The notes beneath the pieces were generated by a model. The model was not told where the DNA came from. It searched no databases and worked only from the letters and a program-made list of their open reading frames with translations. 64,000 nt of DNA from Yunchengibacter salinarum (GTDB taxonomy: Bacteria > Pseudomonadota > Alphaproteobacteria > Sphingomonadales > Kordiimonadaceae): positions 124,001-188,000 of the forward strand of contig NZ_JBBJLN010000006.1 in assembly GCF_037658235.1 (NCBI RefSeq). Direction: 5' to 3'. Positions 9,647 through 18,422 of this stretch are shown here, one piece after another; the stretch's first letter is position 1; every line of letters starts with the position of its first letter. The position numbers were made by a program, and so were the translations under genes.

Positions 9647-11131
9647 TCACGAGAAACCGGCGCTGGCCGCATCCCGCACGAAGCGGGCCTTCCAATCCGC
9701 ATTGTGTTCATTGGCAAGCCTGACCATGCGGCGCGCCTTTTTCGGCGGCGCCGCCGGCAGCCCGGCCAACCGGCCCAGCAGGTCCAGATGCGCCATATGC
9801 AGGTCATCCGCCACATCTTCATAGATCAGGCGCGACGGCGTGATCCCGTTCGCCTCGAAGAAATGTTCCCAAAGCGCGTTTTCCCGCCGAATAGCCAGAA
9901 CATGCGCCTTGATCCGCTCAAAATCATACACCGCCTGCGTATTGTAATTGCGGTCATAACCATGCGCCACATGACCCGCGAAATGAGGATCGTCGGGCTT
10001 GCCCGTCGCGTGCTGAATACCGGTCTGCTCCGCCATGGCGCGTGAAACCGCCTGGGCCACCTGATCCCGCCTGACCAGATAGACCCATGCCGCATCCTGA
10101 AACGCCGCCGCCAGCCACCGATGGTCGGGCGTGGGGGCAGCGCCCCCGCCCAGACAGGCATCCACCGCATCCATCTGATCCGCCATCAGTTTTGCCGCCA
10201 TCACGCCATTATCGCTGCTGGCCTGCTCGCACAGGCGCACCAGTTCCTCCTGCCAGCCCCTGTCCGACTGCGCCGGGTTCCAGCCAAGGAACCACTCTTT
10301 CGGTCGGCCCAGAACACCGCTGTTGCGCATGTCTTCCACAATCATGGTGGAGCCGCAACGCTGGGTGGCGCACAGCATCAGCCGGGCTTTGGCCTTGCGC
10401 GCCGTGCCTTCCTGTCCGGCCTGCATGGTCGGGCTGCCATGCGCCTGTTTAGCTGGGCCGCCATGCGGCAGGGGGGTATCCAGAACCGTCTGCACCGCCG
10501 CCCGGTCCATGGTCTCGCCCAGTGCCTGGAACAGCGGTGCCAGCGCCGCCGCATCGTCGCGGTAGTCCTCATACTGAACATGGCTGGTGGCACCCGGATG
10601 GGCGGCGGCATAGTCCCGGTACCAGCCGTCCCATTTGGCGACCCATTCTTCCACATCCGCGGGGTCTTCCTTCTGCCAGAAGGCCGACCGGGCCACGTCT
10701 GCCCCCCGGCGGCTGTTGAACAGGATATGGGCGCCGGGAAAGAAGCGGCGGATGAAATCGAGGAAAGCATCGAACTCCGCCTGTCCATGCACCTCATGAT
10801 AGCGCACTTCCTTGAAGCCCAGTATGCGGGTGCCCCCGGCGGGCCTGAGCACGGTGCGCACGAAACCGTCCACCAGGCTGGCGCCGAAGGCATCCGGGTC
10901 GAAGCCATCCATGCCGTACCAGGGGCTGGCGGGGCCGGTATCCCCCGCCGCGTGCCTGCCATGCCCGCGCGCGGCCCGCTTCCAGGCACGAAAGAGCGGC
11001 AGCAGCAGATTGTTGTTCTCACCCCGGATGCAGGCGCCCGGCAGGGTCTGCAACACCGCCTGCAACAGGGTGGAGCCGGATCGGCCATAGGTGACGATGA
11101 AGACCGTCTTGTCCACGTTGTCCAGCATCAT
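9647..11131 (-). CDS. two-domain sulfotransferase (generic domain plus Stf0-like domain)
   Basis: A 494-residue protein with two consecutive sulfotransferase modules. Residues ~8-215 have TYGRSGSTLLQ (5'-PSB loop) and HILFNSRRGADVARS (3'-PB region). Residues ~245-494 have CATQRCGSTMI, GRPKEWF, YLVRRDQVAQAVSRA and the SRLIYEDV tail typical of Stf0 proteins such as mycobacterial trehalose 2-sulfotransferase. The first module is a close relative of the C-terminal domain of the gene immediately upstream (11142-13814), pointing to domain duplication. It starts 10 bp after that gene's stop, on the same strand. Both PAPS motifs look intact, so two sulfation reactions are possible; acceptors are unknown. 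Confidence 0.85.
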   Translation of the reverse strand: MMLDNVDKTVFIVTYGRSGSTLLQAVLQTLPGACIRGENNNLLLPLFRAWKRAARGHGRHAAGDTGPASPWYGMDGFDPDAFGASLVDGFVRTVLRPAGGTRILGFKEVRYHEVHGQAEFDAFLDFIRRFFPGAHILFNSRRGADVARSAFWQKEDPADVEEWVAKWDGWYRDYAAAHPGATSHVQYEDYRDDAAALAPLFQALGETMDRAAVQTVLDTPLPHGGPAKQAHGSPTMQAGQEGTARKAKARLMLCATQRCGSTMIVEDMRNSGVLGRPKEWFLGWNPAQSDRGWQEELVRLCEQASSDNGVMAAKLMADQMDAVDACLGGGAAPTPDHRWLAAAFQDAAWVYLVRRDQVAQAVSRAMAEQTGIQHATGKPDDPHFAGHVAHGYDRNYNTQAVYDFERIKAHVLAIRRENALWEHFFEANGITPSRLIYEDVADDLHMAHLDLLGRLAGLPAAPPKKARRMVRLANEHNADWKARFVRDAASAGFS

Positions 11132-11141
11132 GCGCGCCTCC

Positions 11142-13814
11142 TCAATGTTTCAGCCGGCGGGCCATGGCGGCGGCCACACGGTCCTGATCAAAGGGGGCAT
11201 CCAGAAAATCGAACAGCGGCGCCAGCGCCCCCGGCCTGTCCGTATAGTCGTCATAGCGCACCGTGAAACTGCTTTCCGGGTGGCGCGCGGCATAGGCGGC
11301 AAAGCGCGCGTCCATGTCCGCCACCATGGCTTCCACCTTTTCCGGCGGGGCATCGCGCCACCAACTGCTTTTCGCCACCTGCCGCCAGTCCCGCGTGTTG
11401 AAGACCAGCTTCAGTCCGGGAAAGGCCAGTCGCAGGAAGTCCAGGAAGCTGTCGAAATGCCCGTCCGTCACCTCGCTATAGCGGATTTCCTTGAAGCCCA
11501 CGCGGGTGGCCTCCGGCGCGGGGCGAAGCACCTGCCGGGTGAAGCCGTCCGCCAGTGTGCGGGCATAATCCCCCGGCGCCACCTCGTCCGCGCCGTACCA
11601 GGGGCCGGTGGGCGGCACCGGGCGGCGGAAATTATAGGCAAGCTGCATGTGCAATATGTTCAGATAGCTTAAATAAAGCGGCCACAGGGCGCCGCCATTC
11701 TCGCCGCGGAAATGCATTCCCTCAATGGTCTGAAGCACGGTCTGCAACAGGGTGGAACCGGATCGGCCATAGGTGACCACGAACACATAACCCAGTCGGG
11801 GCCGCCAGCCGGGGCGCACCCGGCCCGGCGGCATCACGCCCGGCCTGTCCGGCAGCAGCCGCGCGGCCAGGCTTTCCGGCGCCACCAGCTTAGCCGCGGG
11901 CACCCCCGCCGCCGACAGCCGCCGCCGAAGCCCGGTATCGGCCAGCGCGATGGCATCCGGCGCATGTTCATAGGCCAGCAGGCGAGCCACAAGGTCGTCC
12001 CGGCCCAGGCCATCGGGCAGCAGGGCATCTTCCGCCCACACAAGGGGCCGCACCCCGCGCGCCCTTGCGGCGCCCAGCACCTCCAGAAAGCCGCCACCGC
12101 CCAGCGCCAGAACGGCGGAAAACGGCACCAGCAAACTTTCCGCGCGCAGGCCCTCCATCTCCCCCAGCATGACCGGCACCGACCGGCCCAGATAGGGCCG
12201 CACCCCGGCACCGCCCTGCGGCAAGCGCAGCACGAACACGTTTTCCAGCATGGCCAGCAGGTCGGGCGGCACCATGTCGGACGCGGCGGCACCGCGCTGC
12301 GTCTCCACCAGCAGGGAAACGGACCCGCCCCGCTCGGTCAAAGACGTGATCAGCGCCCGCAGCCTGTCCGGCGCCGTCAGGGCCCGCTCCGGCGCGGCAA
12401 TCAGCACCGGGCGCGCGCCGTCCGTCACCACCATGGGCAACGGCGCCATGCCGTCATCCGGCGTGCAGGCCCGGTCCACCTGTGTGCGGCGCACCCGATC
12501 CGCCGCGGGCCCGGCATAGCGACGGTCCTGATGACGGCGGCTGAAGGGCCGCGCCCGCACACGGCTGAGCAGGGTTTCCGCCATGGCGGGCACACCGTCC
12601 GGCGCCAGGGCATCGGGCGACCGGGGAAACGCCAGTTCCAGCGTCGGGGGCAGGGTTTCCAGCGGCGCGCCGTCGAACAGGCGCGCGCGACTGAGCGACA
12701 GCATCCGCCCCCCGTCCGAACCCTGGCCCGCGCCACCAGCGCCATAACAGGCCACATCCGGCCCGGTCATCAGTGCCCAGGCCAGCCCCCGCGCATGGGG
12801 CCCGGCGCCGGTCAGCGCTTCCAGCATGGCGGCGGGGCCGATCAGAACCCGATCCGGGAAGAAGGTGCCCACCGGGTCCGCCACCCTTTGGTCGATCAGG
12901 GCCAGAAAGCCGTCCAGATCCAGCATGGTGGGCGAAAACAGCGGATCGGTGAACAGCGCCGCGCCGTCCCGATCCGTCATCACAAAGGCCAGGTGCGGCG
13001 CTTCCCGGTGTGCGGTCTCCAGCAGGAAACGCGGTTGAAACAGGCTGCCATGCTTGGCCCGCATATGGGACAGCAGCGCCTGCTCCCCCCGCCGGGCATC
13101 CGCCAGCATGGATTCCGGGCGACGACGATAGAAAAAGCCGCTATCCGCCGCGCGCACGCCGCGATAGCCCGCCGCCAGGGCGTTGAGCCAGAAATCCCAG
13201 TCCTCGAAACCGCTGCGCATCTCCTCGTCGAACCACACGCCCTTGTGGAACAGATCGGCGCGCACCAGCGACCCGGCCTCGGAAATATTGCCCTGCAAGT
13301 GCTTGAGCACTGAATAGTCCGGCGCGGTCTCGCGCACGTCAAACCCTTCAAGCCCCCAGCTCTGGCCAAAAAAGGCGATATCGGGATAGGCCCAGCCAAG
13401 CGCCGGGTCATCGCCCAGCGCGTCGCGGTAACGGGCCAGGCTGTAGGGCGCCAGCCGGTTGTCCGCATCCAGAAAAAACAGGCTGTCCATTTCCGGCTCC
13501 AGCGCCAGCAGGAAGCGCACCCCCGCATTGCGCGCGCCGGGCAGCCGGGTATTGGGCTGGCGCAGGCCATGAACCGTACCGGGATAGCGCGCGGCCATGG
13601 CGGCGATCACGGCGGCGGTATCCGCGTCCCGGCAGCCATCATCCACCACCACCACGCGCACGGCGAACGGCCCTTCCTGCTCGGCGGCGCTGACAATGGC
13701 CTCCACCAGAAAGCGCGGATGGCCGAAGGCGGGGATCACCACGCCGATCACCGGCCCGTCAGGGGCCGGGCGCGGCACGGCGCCGAATTCGGATATGGCA
13801 CCCGCCGCGCTCAT
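11142..13814 (-). CDS. GT2 glycosyltransferase fused to a C-terminal sulfotransferase
   Basis: An 890-residue fusion. Residues ~20-230 form a GT2 domain (GVVIPAFGHPRF, VVVDDGCRDADT, LPGARNAG, FFLDADN, FEDWDFWLNA). The middle ~420 residues are poorly conserved; parts (VLIAAPERAL, LVPFSAVLALGGGGF) could be a second sugar-binding fold. Residues ~670-890 are a sulfotransferase (VVTYGRSGSTLLQ, RGENGG, FKEIRYSEV, LKLVFNTRDWRQVAKSSW). The ATG at 13814 overlaps the TGA of the upstream gene (ATGA), which fixes the start; the open frame continues 24 codons further but those residues look non-coding. Coupled glycosyl transfer and sulfation in one polypeptide is inferred from the domain order. Confidence 0.82.
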   Translation of the reverse strand: MSAAGAISEFGAVPRPAPDGPVIGVVIPAFGHPRFLVEAIVSAAEQEGPFAVRVVVVDDGCRDADTAAVIAAMAARYPGTVHGLRQPNTRLPGARNAGVRFLLALEPEMDSLFFLDADNRLAPYSLARYRDALGDDPALGWAYPDIAFFGQSWGLEGFDVRETAPDYSVLKHLQGNISEAGSLVRADLFHKGVWFDEEMRSGFEDWDFWLNALAAGYRGVRAADSGFFYRRRPESMLADARRGEQALLSHMRAKHGSLFQPRFLLETAHREAPHLAFVMTDRDGAALFTDPLFSPTMLDLDGFLALIDQRVADPVGTFFPDRVLIGPAAMLEALTGAGPHARGLAWALMTGPDVACYGAGGAGQGSDGGRMLSLSRARLFDGAPLETLPPTLELAFPRSPDALAPDGVPAMAETLLSRVRARPFSRRHQDRRYAGPAADRVRRTQVDRACTPDDGMAPLPMVVTDGARPVLIAAPERALTAPDRLRALITSLTERGGSVSLLVETQRGAAASDMVPPDLLAMLENVFVLRLPQGGAGVRPYLGRSVPVMLGEMEGLRAESLLVPFSAVLALGGGGFLEVLGAARARGVRPLVWAEDALLPDGLGRDDLVARLLAYEHAPDAIALADTGLRRRLSAAGVPAAKLVAPESLAARLLPDRPGVMPPGRVRPGWRPRLGYVFVVTYGRSGSTLLQTVLQTIEGMHFRGENGGALWPLYLSYLNILHMQLAYNFRRPVPPTGPWYGADEVAPGDYARTLADGFTRQVLRPAPEATRVGFKEIRYSEVTDGHFDSFLDFLRLAFPGLKLVFNTRDWRQVAKSSWWRDAPPEKVEAMVADMDARFAAYAARHPESSFTVRYDDYTDRPGALAPLFDFLDAPFDQDRVAAAMARRLKH

Positions 13815-15997
13815 TGGGGCCCGTCGTCGCCGGGCAGCGCATCCAGCCCCGCGCCCACCAGGTCGATGGCAGTCCAGCGGCACCAACCAAAGCTGACGCT
13901 GTCCGACACCGGGGCGACGGTCACCGCCAGATGATAACCCCAGTCGCTTTCCGGCGAGAGCGCGTCACGCTCGAACCGGAAATGCCCCTCGTCAAGCGCG
14001 GACAGCGTGCAGACCCGGATCAGAACCCGGCCATCCGCCCGCACATGCAGCCCGTCATCCAGCCCGTGGGCCACCGCTCGGCACGCCTCGGCGGCCTGCG
14101 TTTCCGGCTCGGCCATGTCTTCCCGCACCAGAATGGCCGCATAGCGGAAATCCGGCGCCGCCTCATGAGCGGTGGAAGCGCGCAATGTCACGCTCAGCGT
14201 ACCGGACGGCACCACCCGATCGATAAAGGCGGCGGAGACTTCCTCCACCAGCGGGTGGGTTTGCAGATAGCCCGCGTCCTCGCTTACCAGAAGCGGGCGA
14301 AAGCCTTTCTCGGCGGTCAGGGCTTCCAGCCGATCCGCGCCGGGCAGAAACCGGGTGCGGCCCATCAGTTCGGGAAAGCGGATGGCCCGGATCAGGCGCG
14401 GCGGATCGGGCCGCATATCCCGCATCGGCGCGGGGTCCAGCCTTATCTGCGTGCCGTCAAAAGCCTGCTCCACCACCACACCGCGCCAATGGCACCAGCC
14501 ATAGGCCACGCTGTCGCCCATGGCGCCCACCCCGATCACCAGCCGCGCGGGGCTTTCCAGCGGACGGGCGGGCACAAGGTGCAGATCGCCCACCGCCCCG
14601 GCGGCCAGAACCAGGGTGGTGGCGGCAAGGGCGCCGTCCGGCACACTGTCCGGGGCGTCGGCGAGCGCCGTCAGCAGGGGGCGGGCGGCCACGGCATCCA
14701 CCGTTTCCGGCACCAACAAAGCCATGAACCGCACGGGGGCCGCCTGCGGGTGATTGATCTCCGCCGCGATACGCACGCGCGCCGTGGCACCGGGCACCTC
14801 ATGGCCCGCCATCAGCCCCACCGGGGCCGCCAGGGTTGGGTGGGTCTGCACCACGCCGCCATCCAGCATCTGCACAAGGTCCACGCCCGCATCTTCTTTC
14901 AGCGCGGCGTGATGATCCGGCCCGCCCGCAAAGGTCCAGTCATCGCCGAGAAAGGCGGATGCCGACCATTCGGTGTGCCACAGATCAAGGGCGCCGGTGG
15001 GCAGATATGCGTGCACCGGGGCCGTGGCCGGGTCCGTCACGCCCTTGAGAACCCGAAGCGCCAGACCAGGCCGCCCGTCTGCCCCCGTGCCCACACCGCT
15101 TTCCGGTGTGCGCACGTCCGTCAGCGACAGAAGCGGCGGTGTGTCGGTCGCATCCACGGGGTCGAACGCCAGGTCCAGAATCACTTCGCCGCGGCCATGC
15201 AGGGGGGGCAGGCCGCGCACGGCGTGCCAGCCCCCGGCCAGCGCATGGAACGGCACGCGGCGGCTTAACAGCAGGGCGCCATCCGCCGCGCGGATCAGCC
15301 GCATCGCCAACGCCCCCCGCCCGCTGGCCGGGCGGGCCACATGCAGGGCAATGCCGGTCATGCCCGCGCTGTCCACCGGCAGGTTTTCCCGCACAAGGGT
15401 ACAGTCCACATCGCCGGCCGGGCCGACAGTGCGATCGCCCACGGGGGTTTCCATGACCACCAGGTCGGTGTCGAATCCCACCCCGCCCAGCATGGCCCGC
15501 GCCTTGGCAAGGCCCAGCGCCAGCCGTTCGCTCTCAAGGCGCAGCGCGGCCATGTCCGCCTCCCGCGTGCCGAGGGTCCGGTGCAGGCGGGTGGCCTCCT
15601 CCGTCATGGTGCGGGTCAGGAACGCGGCCAGGGTCGCGCTGTGGCCGGGGGTGGCTTCCTCCACATAGATGGCAAACTGCCGGTGCATGGCCGACAGCCG
15701 ACCCTGCGCCCCCCACGCATGGGCCACATTGCGCGCCGCCGGGGTCACTGCCACGGCCACCAGCCCCGGCGGCATCCCGGCGGGCGGGCTGAGACGGTCG
15801 CCATTGTGGGCCGCCTTGCCCGCCGCCTGACCCGGCAGACGCACCAGGCCGTCCGGGTCCGTGGCCACGACCGGCACATGATCCGGCAACAGGCGGCGCA
15901 CCTGCCCGGCCAGGGCGGCATCGACCGCCACCGACACCGGCGCCCCGTAAAGCGCCCCCAGCGCCGCCGGTGTGATGATCAGATCCAGCTTGTCCAT
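13811..15997 (-). CDS. unrecognised protein with an internal domain duplication
   Basis: I do not recognise this 728-residue protein. It begins MDKLDLIITPAALGALYG, and a helical stretch rich in Arg, Glu and Leu lies near residues 145-190. The C-terminal half contains two copies of a ~140-residue unit. Each opens near a QTHP motif, has LLVP or ILVR in the middle, and ends in a GDSVAYGWCHW or SDSVSFGWCRW signature. The composition looks like beta sandwiches. There is no signal peptide. It is first in a minus-strand series and overlaps the GT-sulfotransferase gene by ATGA, so a role in the same glycan pathway is likely. The frame is open to 16084, but the ATG at 15997 begins family-like sequence; the start is uncertain. 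Confidence 0.7.
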   Translation of the reverse strand: MDKLDLIITPAALGALYGAPVSVAVDAALAGQVRRLLPDHVPVVATDPDGLVRLPGQAAGKAAHNGDRLSPPAGMPPGLVAVAVTPAARNVAHAWGAQGRLSAMHRQFAIYVEEATPGHSATLAAFLTRTMTEEATRLHRTLGTREADMAALRLESERLALGLAKARAMLGGVGFDTDLVVMETPVGDRTVGPAGDVDCTLVRENLPVDSAGMTGIALHVARPASGRGALAMRLIRAADGALLLSRRVPFHALAGGWHAVRGLPPLHGRGEVILDLAFDPVDATDTPPLLSLTDVRTPESGVGTGADGRPGLALRVLKGVTDPATAPVHAYLPTGALDLWHTEWSASAFLGDDWTFAGGPDHHAALKEDAGVDLVQMLDGGVVQTHPTLAAPVGLMAGHEVPGATARVRIAAEINHPQAAPVRFMALLVPETVDAVAARPLLTALADAPDSVPDGALAATTLVLAAGAVGDLHLVPARPLESPARLVIGVGAMGDSVAYGWCHWRGVVVEQAFDGTQIRLDPAPMRDMRPDPPRLIRAIRFPELMGRTRFLPGADRLEALTAEKGFRPLLVSEDAGYLQTHPLVEEVSAAFIDRVVPSGTLSVTLRASTAHEAAPDFRYAAILVREDMAEPETQAAEACRAVAHGLDDGLHVRADGRVLIRVCTLSALDEGHFRFERDALSPESDWGYHLAVTVAPVSDSVSFGWCRWTAIDLVGAGLDALPGDDGPQ

Positions 15998-16194
15998 GAA
16001 ACGCCTGCCCCCAAAAAAACACGGTGCACCGGCGCGAAGCGTGCGCCCGATGCGTGTTCCAAAGGTGATAATCCCCCCGCTCAAGCCCCGTCAAGCGGCG
16101 CTTGAACCGCCGCGGGCGCTGTGCCAGAACCGTTGCAAATCCACTGTGCCGCCAAAAGGGGCCCGTTGTCCCCAACAAAAGGGAAATCCGCCCG

Positions 16195-17295
16195 ATGACA
16201 GAGCCCGACCCGCCAGACGGCCACGGCCACCCCGCACAGGCCGGATCGACCCCCGCCCGGCACGCCGGGATGGCGGCGGGGCGCACGGCGCGGTTCGCCC
16301 GTTCATCCACGCTGGAAACGGTGCTGGACGAGATCGGCGGAGCCATTGACTGCGCCCGCGACGACGCGCTGCATCCGCCCTATGGCACGCCCCGACAGCC
16401 GCCGGTGATGATCGTGGGCGCCCCGCGCAGCGGCACCACGCTGATGCTGCAATGGCTGGCCCGGCAGGCGGCCTTTGCCTATCCCAGCAATCTGGCGGCC
16501 CGCTTCTGGCGCAACCCCTATTTCGGCGCGCGGGTACAGCAGGCGCTGGCCGACCATGACAGCGCCAACATGCTGGGCCTGAACGGGGGGTTCGACTTCA
16601 AGTCCGACCTTGGCCACAGCAGGGGAGCCCTGGCACCCAGCGAGTTCTGGTATTTCTGGCGCACCTGCTTTGCCTTTCCCGAATCCGGGCCTTTGCCCCC
16701 CCATGCGCTGGCACAGGCCGACTGGCCCCGCTTTCTGGAAGGGCTGGCGGGGCTGGAAGCGGCCTTTGACAAGCCGGTGGCGCTGAAGGCCATGATCGCC
16801 AACTGGAACATTGCGGACATCAGTGCCCGGCTGGACAAGGGCCTGTTCATCAATGTGGAGCGGGACCCGGTATCCGCCGCCCTGTCACTTCTGAGCGCGC
16901 GGGAGCGCTTTTTCGCGAACCGGGCGCGCTGGTACAGCTTCCGCCCGGCAGAGGCCCCCGCGCTGGACCGCCTGAGCCCGCCGGAACAGGTGGCGGGCCA
17001 GGTGTTCTTCACCCGGCTGGCGGTGAAGGCCCAACTGGCCCGCCTGCCCCAAGGCCGCCATGTCACCGTGTCCTATCGGGATTTCTGCGCCGACCCGAAG
17101 GCCCTGCGGCAACGGATCGAGGCCGCCTTTGCCGATCAGGGCGCCGCGCTTTCCCCCGGCTATGACGGCCCGGCGGCCTTCGACCATCGCGGCCATACGG
17201 GGGACGCGGGCGACCGTGCCGCCATCACCGCCATGCTGGACCGGCTGGCGGCGGAACACGGATCGTCTTCCATGCTGGACGAAAGCAGCCCATGA
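16195..17295 (+). CDS. sulfotransferase family protein
   Basis: A 366-residue protein. Near residue 65 is MIVGAPRSGTTLMLQWLA, the PAPS 5'-phosphosulfate loop; further on are LFINVERDPVSAALSLLSARE (3'-phosphate region with Arg and Ser) and VTVSYRDFCADP. These place it in the broad Sulfotransfer_3/1 group. I chose the ATG at 16195; the frame extends upstream to 16102 but the extra 31 residues are Arg/Pro-rich and unlike the family. Its stop overlaps the ATG of the WbqC gene (ATGA), so the two are translationally coupled. It diverges from the unrecognised gene at 15997, leaving a shared ~200-bp promoter region. Confidence 0.82.
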   Translation: MTEPDPPDGHGHPAQAGSTPARHAGMAAGRTARFARSSTLETVLDEIGGAIDCARDDALHPPYGTPRQPPVMIVGAPRSGTTLMLQWLARQAAFAYPSNLAARFWRNPYFGARVQQALADHDSANMLGLNGGFDFKSDLGHSRGALAPSEFWYFWRTCFAFPESGPLPPHALAQADWPRFLEGLAGLEAAFDKPVALKAMIANWNIADISARLDKGLFINVERDPVSAALSLLSARERFFANRARWYSFRPAEAPALDRLSPPEQVAGQVFFTRLAVKAQLARLPQGRHVTVSYRDFCADPKALRQRIEAAFADQGAALSPGYDGPAAFDHRGHTGDAGDRAAITAMLDRLAAEHGSSSMLDESSP

Positions 17296-18053
17296 CCCGC
17301 ACCCCCATGACCCGCACCGTCGCCATCATGCAACCCTATCTGCTGCCCTGGATCGGCTATTTCCAGTTGATGGCGGCGGCGGATCATTTCCTGATCTATG
17401 ACGATGTTACCTTCATCAAGGGCGGCTATATCAACCGCAACACCCTGTTGACCCGACAGGGGCGGCAACCCTTCACCCTGCCCGTGGCGGGGATCAGCCC
17501 CAATCGCGCCATTGCCGACCACCGGCTGGCGGCGGGGCCGAAAAAGCTGTTGCGAAGCATCGAGGTGGCCTATGGCCGCGCCCCCTGTTTCGAGCAGATC
17601 ATGCCGATCCTGACGGACGCGCTCGGCGGGCCGGATGCCTGCCCCGGCGGGGACCTGGGCGCGTTTCTGGCCCGGCAGCTTCGCGTGCTGGCGGACGCGC
17701 TCGGCCTGACGGCACGGCCCGGTTGGCAGATCACGCGCAGCAGCGCCCTTGCCGACGACAAAGCCCACCGGGACCGGCGCGCGGCGGATCGGGTGCTGGC
17801 GCTGACACGGGACCTGAACGGCGATCATTATGTGAACGCGCCGGGCGGGCGGGCGCTGTATGACCCGGCGACTTTCCACGCAGCGGGGGTGCGGCTGTCC
17901 TTTCTGGAAAGCACGCCCCGGCCCTGGCCGCAATGGAACAGCGATGCCCCGTTCGACCCCTATCTGTCCATCATCGATCCGCTGATGTTCACCGGCCTGA
18001 CCGGCACCCGCGCCCGACTTGCCGACTATCACCTGGACACGCCCTCAGCCTGA
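17292..18053 (+). CDS. WbqC-like family protein
   Basis: A 253-residue member of the WbqC family, found in O-antigen and other surface-glycan clusters and thought to take part in modified-sugar biosynthesis; the biochemical reaction is not firmly established. The N-terminal signature AIMQPYLLPWIGYFQL followed by FLIYDDVTFIKGGYINRN is diagnostic, and NSDAPFDPYLSIIDPLM near the end also matches. It is coupled to the upstream sulfotransferase by an ATGA overlap. The structured repeat array begins 34 bp after its stop, in sense orientation, and would form the 3' untranslated part of this mRNA. Confidence 0.88.
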   Translation: MTRTPMTRTVAIMQPYLLPWIGYFQLMAAADHFLIYDDVTFIKGGYINRNTLLTRQGRQPFTLPVAGISPNRAIADHRLAAGPKKLLRSIEVAYGRAPCFEQIMPILTDALGGPDACPGGDLGAFLARQLRVLADALGLTARPGWQITRSSALADDKAHRDRRAADRVLALTRDLNGDHYVNAPGGRALYDPATFHAAGVRLSFLESTPRPWPQWNSDAPFDPYLSIIDPLMFTGLTGTRARLADYHLDTPSA

Positions 18054-18086
18054 AATCCCAAACAAGCCCCATCCGCACCCGGCGTT

Positions 18087-18413
18087 GCCTCTACCGGTGC
18101 TGCCCACGGCAGCGCCGGAGGCCACAAGCGTGGCCCGCCGCCAATGCGGCGCCCCCGCGGAGCGCACGCGACAGCGTGCCTGCGTGAGCGAAAAGGAGCC
18201 TCTACCGGTGCTGCCCACGGCAGCGCCGGAGGCCACAAGCGTGGCCCGCCGCCCATGTGGCGCCCCAGCGGAGCGCGCGCGAAGCGCGCTTGCGTGAGCG
18301 AAAAGGAGCCTCTACCGGTGCTGCCCACGGCAGCGCCGGAGGCCACAAGCGTGGCCCGCCGCCAATGCGGCGCCCCCGCGGAGCGCGCGCGAAGCGCGCT
18401 TGCGTGAGCGAAA
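18087..18413 (+). repeat. three tandem ~110-bp multi-hairpin repeat units
   Basis: Units begin at 18087, 18198 and 18308. Each carries four consecutive hairpins. In unit 2 these are A (18205-18229, 11-bp stem around CAC), B (18231-18246, GGCCAC-AAGC-GTGGCC), C (18247-18262, CGCCGC pairing with GTGGCG) and D (18272-18290, GC-only stem). Unit 1 has an A-T pair in stem D where units 2 and 3 have G-C, a compensatory change. Two further copies lie inverted at 43401-43622. Unit lengths of 111 and 110 bp shift the reading frame, so they are not protein repeats. The array fills the gap between converging genes. Function is unknown: terminator, mRNA stabiliser or REP-like element. Confidence 0.9.
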
Positions 18414-18422
18414 TAAAAGACC

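Noticed and set aside
18087..18413. CRISPR array or repeated protein-coding segment
   Set aside because: Units are contiguous with no unique spacers, and their 110-111 bp lengths shift frame, so neither a CRISPR nor a peptide repeat fits.
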